Positions 1 through 5,996 are shown, numbered from the stretch's first letter. The stretch: DNA of 6,153 nt from Methylococcaceae bacterium (GCA_013140465.1 JABFST010000179.1:1-6153), one strand, 5' to 3'. Notes: generated from the letters alone by a model not told the origin. Numbers and translations: made by a program.

Positions 1-29
1 TAACCGAGTTATCAGTTGAAGCGGATGAA

Positions 30-3000
30 ATGAAAGCCATAGCCCTTAACCTCTGCGTTGCCATCATATATTTTTTGCTGAGCCGAATCAGCCTGATGCT
101 GGCATTAACGCCGGGAGCGGTGGCACTGATCTGGCCTCCGGCGGGCTTTGCGCTGGCAGCGTGCCTGATTTGGCGCGGGCCGCGCGTTTGCTTAGGCATC
201 TTTATCGGCTCGGTACTCAGCAATGCCGCTGCCGCAGACGGGCAGTTTGACCAAAGCTGGCTGCCGTGGCTGATTGCTGCGGGTTCCACTTTGCAAGCCT
301 TGATAGCCGAACGGCTGCTACGCCACCACGAACCGGCATTAGAGTTCGCCCGCCCTAAGGAAGTGCTTAGATTTACCGCAATCGCCTTTATCTCTTGCCT
401 GATTGCTGCCATTAACGGCGACCTGGCAATATGGCTTAAGGGCTTAATCAGCAATGACCAAATCCTGCTAAGTTTTGTCAATTGGTGGCTAGGTGATAGC
501 TTAGGGGTGCTCATCTTCACACCCTTGGTGTTAGTCACCCTCGATAGCCGCAACATTTGGACCAGCCGCCGCTGGCAAGTGGGGCTACCGTTACTGATAG
601 GCATGTTGTTCTGCGGACTGATCCAACACGCGATGAAGGACAGCGACGAACAAGAACTCATCACCCGCTTCCAAAATTCAGCCCTAAACGTGATAAGTAA
701 ACTTGACCAAATGGAACAAACACAGGTTCAGGCACTGGTCAACCTAACCGCCTTGTTTGAGTCCAGCAACCAAGTCACACCTAATGAATTTGCCTCGTTT
801 AGCCAACGCGTGGTTAGCAAAAATGCCTTATTCCGCGCCTGGCAATGGCTGCCATTAGTTGCGCCCAACGACACTGCGGCCTACACTGCAAACACCCGCG
901 AACTGCTAGGCCACCCTATCCATATAAATCCACCCAACCCGCGCAACTGGTCTGCACCCGTCACCTATAGCGAGCCGCCCGACTTTAAAGACATCTTGCC
1001 TGGCTTGGATTTGATGGCAAACCCCTTGTCCGCGACAGCGGTCAACCACGCTTGGCACACAGGAAATCCCGCGATCACCGAAAAAATGACCTTAAGCCAC
1101 AGTGCCGACGACTTGGGGGCAGTCCTTATTGTTGCACCCGTGCGCGACAAATCTGGCAATACCCGGGGCTTTTGCATGGGCATACTGGATTTTCGCCAAC
1201 TGACGGCTCACCTTAATAAAGATGCCCATGATTTGCTCTGGCGTGTTGAAGACATCAGTGCGGGTGGCAAATTGCTGTTTACCAACACCCGCGAACAGCT
1301 GCCGCTCATCAGCGTATCACCTTATGTAGAACGCAAAGGTGTGCATTACCAAAAAAACTTAAAACTGGGCGACCGCGAATGGCGCATCATGCTCTTCCAG
1401 CCTTTCACCACCCTAGGTGCAGGGCGCATCACCCCATCGCTGCTGATCTTTTTTGTCGCTTTGCTCATGTGCAGCGGCTTTGGCGCGATGGCCCTGATTA
1501 TTAGCGGCGACCGACGTTATATCACTGACGAAGTTGCGCGTAAAACCAAAGCCCTCAGTGCCGAAATAGCCCAGCGTACCCAGGCCGAAACCTATTTGCG
1601 CCACAGTGAAGAACGCTTCCGGCAACTGTTCCAAGGCTCGCCCATCCCCGTCGCCCTGCATGACCTGACAGGGACGGTCGTGGCACTCAACGACAGCTTT
1701 GTGAAGACTTTCGGCTATCAGCTTAGTGAGATTCCTACCATAGATAAATGGTGGGCTTATGCCTATCCCGACCAACATCGGCGGGAAGAAATAGAGGCAC
1801 TTTGGAACAACCAAACGCCCCAGAAAGAAAGCAGCATCACGCCGGAGATTCAGGTGCACTGCAAGGACGGCACCAAACGTTGGGTCATCGTGCATAGCGT
1901 GTTTATAGGCGGGCAATTGCTAGAAGCGTTTAATGACATCAGCGAACGTAAACAGATAGAGCTTGACCTGCAACAGGCCAAAGAGCTCGCCGAAACCGCC
2001 AACCAAGCCAAATCCGAGTTTTTGGCCAATGTGAGCCACGAAATCCGCACCCCCATGAACGCCATCCTCGGCCTGACCGAACTCATGCTGGACATGGCAA
2101 TGCCGCCCAAACAACAGGATTTTCTCAGTAAAATCCACCAGTCCTCACAAAGGTTGCTGCGTTTGCTCAATGACATATTGGATTTTTCCAAAATAGAAGC
2201 GCGCTATATGGCAATAGAACAGCACGAGTTTGACCTGGAAGATGAAATCAAGGCCGTCACCGAACTGTTTATGACCGAAATACTCACCAAAGGTCTGGCC
2301 TTGGTGTTGGATATAGCCAGCGATGTCCCCAAAAAAGTGATCGGCGACCCGTTCCGTATGCGCCAAATCATCAGCAACCTGCTCAGCAACGCCCTCAAAT
2401 TTACCCAACACGGCACAGTGCACATCAGCGTGGCTGTCCAAGAACAGCACCAAGACAGCTTACTGCTCAGCATCAGCATCAGCGATACCGGCATAGGCTG
2501 CACTGCCGAGCAAGTGCAGCGGCTGTTCCAACCCTTTAGCCAAGCCGATGCCTCAACCACCCGGCGTTTTGGTGGCGCGGGCTTAGGTTTGGCGATCTGT
2601 AGGCAATTGTCCGAATTAATGGGCGGCAACATCACCGTCACTAGCCAACTGGGCTTAGGCAGCACCTTTGTGTTTACCCTGCGCCTAAGTATGGGACAAG
2701 CTTACGACTGGGTGCAACACAGCCAAACCTTGCGCGGTTTGCGCGTAGTGCTGGCATCACCTGCCACTGACCCCTACACCGCGATCTTCAGCCGTTACTT
2801 ACAAGACTGGGGGATGCACGTCCAACTTGCCCCTAGCCACGCAGCCCTGCTGCGCCAACTGCAAGTAGCTCAACAAACAAATACTTACTACGCATTTTTA
2901 CTGATTAATGACCCCACCCAAACCATAGGCCCAGACCCCGCCGAAAATCTAGGGTTTCCTCTGCCTACGGCTATCCAAATCATCACCGAACCCAAAGCGG

Positions 3001-3545
3001 TAGCCCGCAACACCAGCACAGCCCTGCACCGTTTCATCGACTTGACACACCCCGTGACCCGCACCACCTTACTGGACACCCTATTACGCACCCAAACCCA
3101 AGCCGCCCCCGAGCCAGCCGCAGATGATGAAGGCAAATTTAACGCCTACCAAGCCGCACACGCCATACATGGGGCGCACATACTGTTGGTGGAAGACAAT
3201 CACCTTAACCAATTGGTGGCGAAAAAGTTTTTACAGAAAGCGGGCTTAAACGTCACCATTGCCCATCATGGCGGCGAAGCTTTAGAGTGGGTCAGCAAAC
3301 AAGCGTTTGATGCGATCTTGATGGACCTGCACATGCCCGTCATGGACGGCTATGAAGCAACCCGCCGCATCCGCGCCCTGCCTGCAGGTAAAAACTTGCC
3401 CATCATCGCCATGACTGCCGCCGCGATGCAGCAAGACCGCATCGCCTGTTTTGACGCGGGCATGAATGACCATATCGCCAAACCCTTGATTGTCAGGGAA
3501 TTATTGGAGTGTTTGCTGAACGCCATAAACTTGCATAAGGGTTAA
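30..3545 (+). CDS. MASE1-CHASE-PAS hybrid sensor histidine kinase with pseudo-receiver and C-terminal receiver
   Basis: Inner-membrane hybrid sensor kinase of 1171 residues. Residues 1-200 are a MASE1 module: about seven hydrophobic helices with the hallmark IWPPAGFALA at 34-43. Residues about 205-465 are extracytoplasmic and contain a CHASE domain: FRAWQWLPLV at 268-277, then YSEPP and the GLDL...A...A...G.PAIT pattern at 313-350, then APVRDKSG. A final membrane helix spans about 468-491 and leads into a short charged coiled coil. PAS lies at about 526-638. HisKA has the phosphoacceptor H670 in FLANVSHEIRTP. HATPase_c has the N-box at 783-790 (N787), DTGIG at 819-823, FQPFSQAD and GGAGLGLAI. 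Residues 900-1020 look like a receiver without its aspartate. Residues 1049-1165 are an intact receiver: E1055/D1056, D1099, T1129, K1151. There is no C-terminal HPt, so phosphotransfer probably needs a separate HPt protein. The ATG at 30 puts the first helix at the N-terminus as usual for MASE1. Its Shine-Dalgarno is weak, and the frame stays open to the window edge. The ligand is unknown. Confidence 0.95.
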   Translation: MKAIALNLCVAIIYFLLSRISLMLALTPGAVALIWPPAGFALAACLIWRGPRVCLGIFIGSVLSNAAAADGQFDQSWLPWLIAAGSTLQALIAERLLRHHEPALEFARPKEVLRFTAIAFISCLIAAINGDLAIWLKGLISNDQILLSFVNWWLGDSLGVLIFTPLVLVTLDSRNIWTSRRWQVGLPLLIGMLFCGLIQHAMKDSDEQELITRFQNSALNVISKLDQMEQTQVQALVNLTALFESSNQVTPNEFASFSQRVVSKNALFRAWQWLPLVAPNDTAAYTANTRELLGHPIHINPPNPRNWSAPVTYSEPPDFKDILPGLDLMANPLSATAVNHAWHTGNPAITEKMTLSHSADDLGAVLIVAPVRDKSGNTRGFCMGILDFRQLTAHLNKDAHDLLWRVEDISAGGKLLFTNTREQLPLISVSPYVERKGVHYQKNLKLGDREWRIMLFQPFTTLGAGRITPSLLIFFVALLMCSGFGAMALIISGDRRYITDEVARKTKALSAEIAQRTQAETYLRHSEERFRQLFQGSPIPVALHDLTGTVVALNDSFVKTFGYQLSEIPTIDKWWAYAYPDQHRREEIEALWNNQTPQKESSITPEIQVHCKDGTKRWVIVHSVFIGGQLLEAFNDISERKQIELDLQQAKELAETANQAKSEFLANVSHEIRTPMNAILGLTELMLDMAMPPKQQDFLSKIHQSSQRLLRLLNDILDFSKIEARYMAIEQHEFDLEDEIKAVTELFMTEILTKGLALVLDIASDVPKKVIGDPFRMRQIISNLLSNALKFTQHGTVHISVAVQEQHQDSLLLSISISDTGIGCTAEQVQRLFQPFSQADASTTRRFGGAGLGLAICRQLSELMGGNITVTSQLGLGSTFVFTLRLSMGQAYDWVQHSQTLRGLRVVLASPATDPYTAIFSRYLQDWGMHVQLAPSHAALLRQLQVAQQTNTYYAFLLINDPTQTIGPDPAENLGFPLPTAIQIITEPKAVARNTSTALHRFIDLTHPVTRTTLLDTLLRTQTQAAPEPAADDEGKFNAYQAAHAIHGAHILLVEDNHLNQLVAKKFLQKAGLNVTIAHHGGEALEWVSKQAFDAILMDLHMPVMDGYEATRRIRALPAGKNLPIIAMTAAAMQQDRIACFDAGMNDHIAKPLIVRELLECLLNAINLHKG

Positions 3546-3571
3546 AAAGCACACAGTGCTTAGGCATTTTT
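3544..3571 (-). terminator. weak intrinsic terminator-like hairpin between convergent genes
   Basis: A 6-bp perfect stem (AAGCAC/GTGCTT, 3547-3552 with 3556-3561) closes a 3-base loop. Read on the minus strand, it is followed directly by T residues (GTGCTTTTTAA), the shape of a Rho-independent terminator for the iscR operon, about 175 bases past iscA. Read on the plus strand, it begins two bases after the kinase stop and is followed after five bases by TTTTT (3567-3571), so it could serve both directions. The stem is short, so the call is tentative. Confidence 0.4.
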
Positions 3572-3651
3572 ACGATGGAATATGCCGATTTGAGTGCTAC
3601 GAAATGCTGTTTACTGAAAAGGAGAAGGGCGGTGCGGATGGAGGTGACATA

Positions 3652-3682
3652 GGCTGGATTGGTGCGATGCCGCAATCCAGCC
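3652..3682. repeat. perfect 10-bp-arm palindrome, REP-like intergenic element
   Basis: GGCTGGATTG at 3652-3661 is exactly complementary to CAATCCAGCC at 3673-3682, around an 11-base GC-rich loop. It lies in non-coding DNA between convergent genes and is flanked by TA on the left and CACA on the right. The TAGG-x-TGG...CCA-x-C layout is like the short dispersed palindromes I know from intergenic DNA of many environmental Proteobacteria and cyanobacteria. Family membership is inference, because only one copy is in the window. There is no T-tract on either strand, so it is not a classical terminator, though it could protect 3' ends of mRNA. Confidence 0.6.
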
Positions 3683-3705
3683 CACATCTTTAGCAGAGGT
3701 TTAAT

Positions 3706-3730
3706 GGGCAAAACGTGGGGCGTGTTGCCC
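3706..3730 (-). terminator. strong hairpin immediately downstream of iscA (possible transcript-end stem)
   Basis: GGGCAA at 3706-3711 pairs with TTGCCC at 3725-3730. One mismatch follows, then ACG/CGT (3713-3715 with 3721-3723), leaving a 5-base loop. On the minus strand it begins five bases after the iscA stop codon. It is the strongest structure at the end of the operon. It lacks a U-tract (ATTAAACC follows), so it may be a 3' stabilising stem or a Rho-assisted end rather than a true intrinsic terminator. Confidence 0.4.
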
Positions 3731-3735
3731 TGTGT

Positions 3736-4062
3736 TTATGCCACCGAAAAACTCTCGCCGCACCCGCAAGTCCCTTTAACATTGGGGTTGTTAAATTTAA
3801 ACGCTTCGTTGATGCCTTCGCGGCGGTAGTCCAATTCGATGCCGTTGACAAACTCCAAATCGCTGGCGGGGACGATTACCTTCACGCCATAGCCTTCAAA
3901 TACAGCATCATTGTCATTTAAGGCATCGGCATAATCCAAGTTATATGCATAACCTGAACAGCCGGATTTTTTGACGGCTAGCTTTAAGCCTATGCCTTTG
4001 CCGCGTTTGTTTAATTGTTTTTCAATTTGCCGTGCGGCACTTTCGGTTAATGTAACAGCCAT
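3736..4062 (-). CDS. iscA: A-type iron-sulfur cluster assembly protein IscA
   Basis: IscA/HesB family protein of 108 residues, one more than E. coli IscA. It is a cytoplasmic A-type carrier that binds iron or an Fe-S cluster and passes it to apo-proteins. The three ligand cysteines are present at C35 (SGCSGYAY) and C99/C101 ([10 protein letters not shown]), the same numbering as E. coli IscA. The blocks [18 protein letters not shown] and [20 protein letters not shown] closely follow IscA. The IscA-like C-terminus GESFSV and the isc context favour IscA over its paralogues ErpA and SufA. A good Shine-Dalgarno (AGAGGA) overlaps the stop of the desulfurase gene 8 bp upstream, so the two genes are co-transcribed and probably translationally coupled. 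It is the last gene of the operon; no hscB, hscA or fdx follows. Confidence 0.93.
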   Translation of the reverse strand: MAVTLTESAARQIEKQLNKRGKGIGLKLAVKKSGCSGYAYNLDYADALNDNDAVFEGYGVKVIVPASDLEFVNGIELDYRREGINEAFKFNNPNVKGTCGCGESFSVA

Positions 4063-4070
4063 AATATCCT

Positions 4071-5171
4071 CTATGCTTGGTAAACCAAGGCTTGTAGTTG
4101 CTTGATAAAATCGTAAACCTGATCGGGTGTGTTATGTGCGCCAAAACTGACGCGGATGGCACTTTTGGCGACATCGGCGGCAACGCCCATTGCCAATAAG
4201 ACGGGGCTGGGCAAACTGCCGCCACTGGCGCACGCCGAACCGCTGGAGATGGCAATGGCTTTTTTGTCCAGCTTCATTAACAGCATTTCGCCGTCGGTGT
4301 CGGGTAGGCCAAATTGCACGGTATTGGGCAAACGCTGTGCATCTTGGGCGAATATGATCGCTCCTGGACATTCTGCCAAACCTGCTTCCAGCATATCCCT
4401 AAGTTGTCGGGTGTGTAGGCTGCGTGCTGCCATTTCCGCTTTGGCCAATTCTGCGGCTTTGCCAAAGCCGACAATAGCCGCGACATTTTCGGTGCCAGCA
4501 CGTTGGGCTTGTTCTTGCCCGCCGCCCAGCAACAACGGCGTGATGGCGGTGTCTTTGTCATAAACCAAGGCACCACAGCCCTTAGGGCCATATATTTTAT
4601 GACTGGACAAAGACATTAGCTGTACCCCCAGTTGCCGAAAAGACAGCGGTATTTTGCCCAAGGCTTGCACTGCATCGGTATGTATGACCGTACCGAAACC
4701 CGTGAGTTTCGCCACCAACGGCGCTAAGTCTTGGATAGCCCCGGTCTCGTTGTTGGCGATCATCACCGAAACAAGGTCGGGGGCGTGTTTGGGCAAATTC
4801 TGGGTGTTGATGCAACCCTTGCTATCGACAGGCAATATGTCTAACGGCGTGCCTAACTCTTGTAAACGGTGCGCGGGTTCGGTAATAGACGCATGTTCGA
4901 TTGCCGAAATTGCCAGCGTGCCGTGTGGCGGCAAGCTGGCTAAGGCCAAGTTATTGGCTTCGGTGCCGCCACTGGTAAAGATGATTTGTGTGGCTGGGGC
5001 ATCGATTAAGGCTGCCAGTTGTTCGCGGGCGGTATCGATGGCAGTACGCGCCAATCTGCCATGCCGATATAAACTTGAGGGATTACCGTAGAACGTAGTC
5101 AAAAATGGTAACATCGCTGCCAACACCCGTTCATCGAGGGGTGTGGTGGCATTGTGGTCAAAGTAGGTCAT
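4071..5171 (-). CDS. NifS/IscS-like cysteine desulfurase (short form)
   Basis: PLP-dependent group I cysteine desulfurase of 366 residues. It converts L-cysteine to alanine and holds the released sulfur as a persulfide for Fe-S cluster or thio-cofactor synthesis. Visible motifs are [11 protein letters not shown] at the N-terminus, [10 protein letters not shown] (65-74), H93 stacking on PLP (IEHASI), NNETG (140-144), D166 (HTDAVQ), the PLP lysine K192 ([10 protein letters not shown]), RAGTEN (224-229) and the persulfide cysteine C314 ([10 protein letters not shown]). It is about 40 residues shorter than E. coli IscS (404) and lacks that protein's C-terminal extension. The [11 protein letters not shown] segment after C314 is closer to NifS-type or second-copy desulfurases than to housekeeping IscS, so no symbol is given. 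The ATG lies inside the 3' end of iscR (14-bp overlap) with no clear Shine-Dalgarno, which suggests translational coupling. The start is supported by family alignment: [10 protein letters not shown] against NifS MKQVYLDNNATT. Confidence 0.92.
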   Translation of the reverse strand: MTYFDHNATTPLDERVLAAMLPFLTTFYGNPSSLYRHGRLARTAIDTAREQLAALIDAPATQIIFTSGGTEANNLALASLPPHGTLAISAIEHASITEPAHRLQELGTPLDILPVDSKGCINTQNLPKHAPDLVSVMIANNETGAIQDLAPLVAKLTGFGTVIHTDAVQALGKIPLSFRQLGVQLMSLSSHKIYGPKGCGALVYDKDTAITPLLLGGGQEQAQRAGTENVAAIVGFGKAAELAKAEMAARSLHTRQLRDMLEAGLAECPGAIIFAQDAQRLPNTVQFGLPDTDGEMLLMKLDKKAIAISSGSACASGGSLPSPVLLAMGVAADVAKSAIRVSFGAHNTPDQVYDFIKQLQALVYQA

Positions 5172-5658
5172 TAAAGCTGGACACCAATTCGGAATGGCGA
5201 TGGAGTTCCACTACTTGGTGCGCATCGTGGTCTTGGCGTTTGGCAATTTCTTGTACGCGGTGTTTTTCTAACAATTGCCCCAAGGTAATGCCTTTAAGGT
5301 AATCACGGATTTGGTCGCTTAAGCCCATCCATAAATCGTGGGTTAAACAAGCTTTTTCATTTTGGCAATTGGCTTCGCCGCCGCATTTAGTGGCATCTAA
5401 GGGTTCATCAACTGCCGCGATGATGTCAGCAATATTGATGTCGCCCGCCGCATTCGCCAGCATATAACCACCGCCTGGGCCGCGTGTGCCTTTGACCATA
5501 TTGGCACGGCGCAAACGCGCAAACAGCTGTTCTAGGTACGATAAGCTGATGGTTTGTCTGGCGGCAATATCTGTTAAGGTGACGGGTTTAATTTGGCTAT
5601 GGAAAGCCAAGTCTAGCATTGCCGTTACTGCATAACGGCCTTTTGTGGTTAAGCGCAC
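5158..5658 (-). CDS. iscR: Fe-S cluster-sensing Rrf2-family regulator IscR
   Basis: IscR of 166 residues if started at the GTG at 5658. It is a cytoplasmic winged-helix DNA-binding dimer of the Rrf2 family that carries a [2Fe-2S] cluster and represses its own isc operon when clusters are plentiful. Counting from the GTG, the cluster ligands are C92, C98, C104 and H107 (CGGEANCQNEKACLTH), identical in spacing and numbering to E. coli IscR. The helix-turn-helix and wing are visible as ISLSYLEQLFARLRR and RGPGGGYML. The in-frame ATG at 5673 would add MGDYP but has no ribosome site. The GTG has GGGGGA seven bases upstream and yields MRLTTKGRYAVTAML, matching E. coli MRLTSKGRYAVTAML. It is the first gene of a three-gene operon, and its stop overlaps the desulfurase start. 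Confidence 0.94.
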   Translation of the reverse strand: MRLTTKGRYAVTAMLDLAFHSQIKPVTLTDIAARQTISLSYLEQLFARLRRANMVKGTRGPGGGYMLANAAGDINIADIIAAVDEPLDATKCGGEANCQNEKACLTHDLWMGLSDQIRDYLKGITLGQLLEKHRVQEIAKRQDHDAHQVVELHRHSELVSSFNDLL

Positions 5659-5664
5659 TGGATA

Positions 5665-5670
5665 ATCCCC
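5665..5670 (-). promoter_or_regulatory. ribosome binding site deciding the iscR GTG start
   Basis: The minus strand reads GGGGGA, then TTATCCA, then the GTG at 5658-5656. This purine block has ideal spacing for the GTG. It overlaps the upstream in-frame ATG (5673-5671), which itself is preceded only by AT-rich sequence without a Shine-Dalgarno. Together with the alignment to E. coli IscR, this places translation initiation at the GTG. Confidence 0.7.
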
Positions 5671-5673
5671 CAT

Positions 5674-5690
5674 AAAATTAAGTTAATTTT
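5674..5690. promoter_or_regulatory. AT-rich 17-bp palindrome in the iscR leader
   Basis: AAAATTAA at 5674-5681 and TTAATTTT at 5683-5690 form perfect 8-bp arms around a single central base. The palindrome sits between the predicted -10 box and the ribosome site, about where transcription of iscR should begin. It could be an operator for a second regulator. It lacks the conserved CC/GG of the IscR type-2 motif and is not a good Fur box. Because the region is very AT-rich, chance symmetry is possible. Confidence 0.35.
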
Positions 5691-5694
5691 TATA

Positions 5695-5722
5695 ACTATA
5701 CTTAACCTAGCAAAATAGTCAA
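5695..5722 (-). promoter_or_regulatory. sigma-70 promoter of the iscR operon
   Basis: On the minus strand, the -35 box TTGACT (5722-5717, 5 of 6 to consensus) is followed by a 16-bp spacer and TATAGT (5700-5695, 5 of 6) as the -10 box. Transcription would start near 5688, giving a leader of about 30 bases before the GTG start. No other comparable promoter is seen upstream of iscR, and the two downstream genes have no obvious promoters of their own, so this should drive all three genes. Confidence 0.65.
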
Positions 5723-5726
5723 CTTT
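5702..5726 (-). promoter_or_regulatory. probable IscR type-1 operator (autorepression site)
   Basis: The minus strand here was compared, from memory, with the 25-bp type-1 IscR motif ATASYYGACTRWWWYAGTCRRSTAT. The left half agrees at 9 of 10 positions (AAAGTTGACT), the AT-rich centre at 5 of 5, and the right half at about 5 of 10 (GCTAGGTTAA). The site covers the -35 box and most of the spacer, so cluster-loaded IscR bound here would block RNA polymerase. This is the expected architecture for iscR autoregulation. The imperfect right half keeps the confidence moderate. Confidence 0.5.
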
Positions 5727-5798
5727 TATGCGGGTATTGATTTTGCGGTTAGTAGGGCGGTGGCTTTTTATTTATGGAGTGACAGCACTGGCGAGCAG

Positions 5799-5861
5799 CG
5801 GCTTTAGACGTTGCCATGCCGGAGTGCAACGGCTTTAGACGTTGCCGTGTCGGCAATGCAA
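5799..5861. repeat. two tandem ~31-bp hairpin-forming repeats
   Basis: CGGCTTTAGACGTTGCC occurs identically at 5799-5815 and 5830-5846, a period of 31 bp. The tails are also related: 5816-5829 and 5847-5861 share TG-x-CGG and a TGCAA end. The second unit is preceded by GCAA and the first by GCAG. GCAACG...CGTTGC therefore makes a stem around GCTTTAGA (5827-5846). TTGCCG TGT CGGCAA (5842-5856) makes a second perfect 6-bp stem that shares bases with the first, so the two are mutually exclusive. The organisation resembles REP/BIME-type palindromic clusters. Two contiguous units without spacers rule out a CRISPR array. Confidence 0.7.
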
Positions 5862-5890
5862 TCGGGAAGACAACGCCAAATGTTATTGAA

Positions 5891-5919
5891 TTGAGCAGAC
5901 AATGTGACAGGGCTATGAA
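5891..5919 (+). promoter_or_regulatory. candidate sigma-70 promoter of suhB
   Basis: TTGAGC (5891-5896) and TATGAA (5914-5919) are separated by an ideal 17-bp spacer; each matches 4 of 6 consensus positions. Transcription from about 5926 would give a leader of roughly 70 bases. It is the best-spaced pair I find upstream of suhB, but the boxes are only moderate. Confidence 0.35.
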
Positions 5920-5996
5920 TTTCTGGCTCAAAGTGGCGGCTAGCAGCAGATTGTTTGTTATCATTGCCATTTTAACTTGCCAATACAAAGCCAACT

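Larger units (their letters stand above)
5659..5996. other. divergent iscR/suhB intergenic control region
   Basis: About 340 bases with no credible gene. From the iscR side it holds the ribosome site, the AT palindrome, and the promoter with its overlapping IscR-like operator. Next come a featureless stretch (about 5727-5798), two tandem hairpin repeats (5799-5861), and a candidate suhB promoter with its leader. Open frames crossing it on both strands (5816-6037 plus, 5749-5994 minus) run through the repeats and show no recognisable protein motif or ribosome site. Confidence 0.7.

Noticed and set aside
1..29. End of an upstream plus-strand gene (TGA at 17-19, frame 2)
   Set aside because: Only five codons would be visible; this cannot be distinguished from a chance stop. 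The kinase frame is also open to the window edge, but MASE1 topology supports the ATG at 30.
2462..2485. CAGCAT triplet-like repeat inside the kinase gene
   Set aside because: It is a short run coding for SISIS in a beta strand of the ATPase domain. The frame is preserved, and three copies are unremarkable in coding DNA.
1413..2665. Minus-strand open frames of 100-167 codons antisense to the kinase
   Set aside because: They lie opposite the PAS, HisKA and ATPase regions, whose conserved motifs define the plus-strand frame; none has convincing protein features.
3736..4062. Assigning the A-type carrier as ErpA or SufA
   Set aside because: The 108-residue length, C35/C99/C101 numbering and GESFSV tail follow IscA, and the gene is in an iscR-led operon.
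4129..5091. Long plus-strand open frames antisense to the desulfurase (4129-4563 and 4654-5091)
   Set aside because: They are mirror frames of a well-supported gene with no independent start signals or domain motifs.
5799..5861. Possible minimal CRISPR array
   Set aside because: Only two units, directly contiguous with related tails and no unique spacers; no cas-like gene in the window.
5749..5994. Small minus-strand open frame of 81 codons upstream of iscR
   Set aside because: It covers the repeats, lacks a Shine-Dalgarno and resembles no family I know. Its composition looks like translated non-coding DNA.
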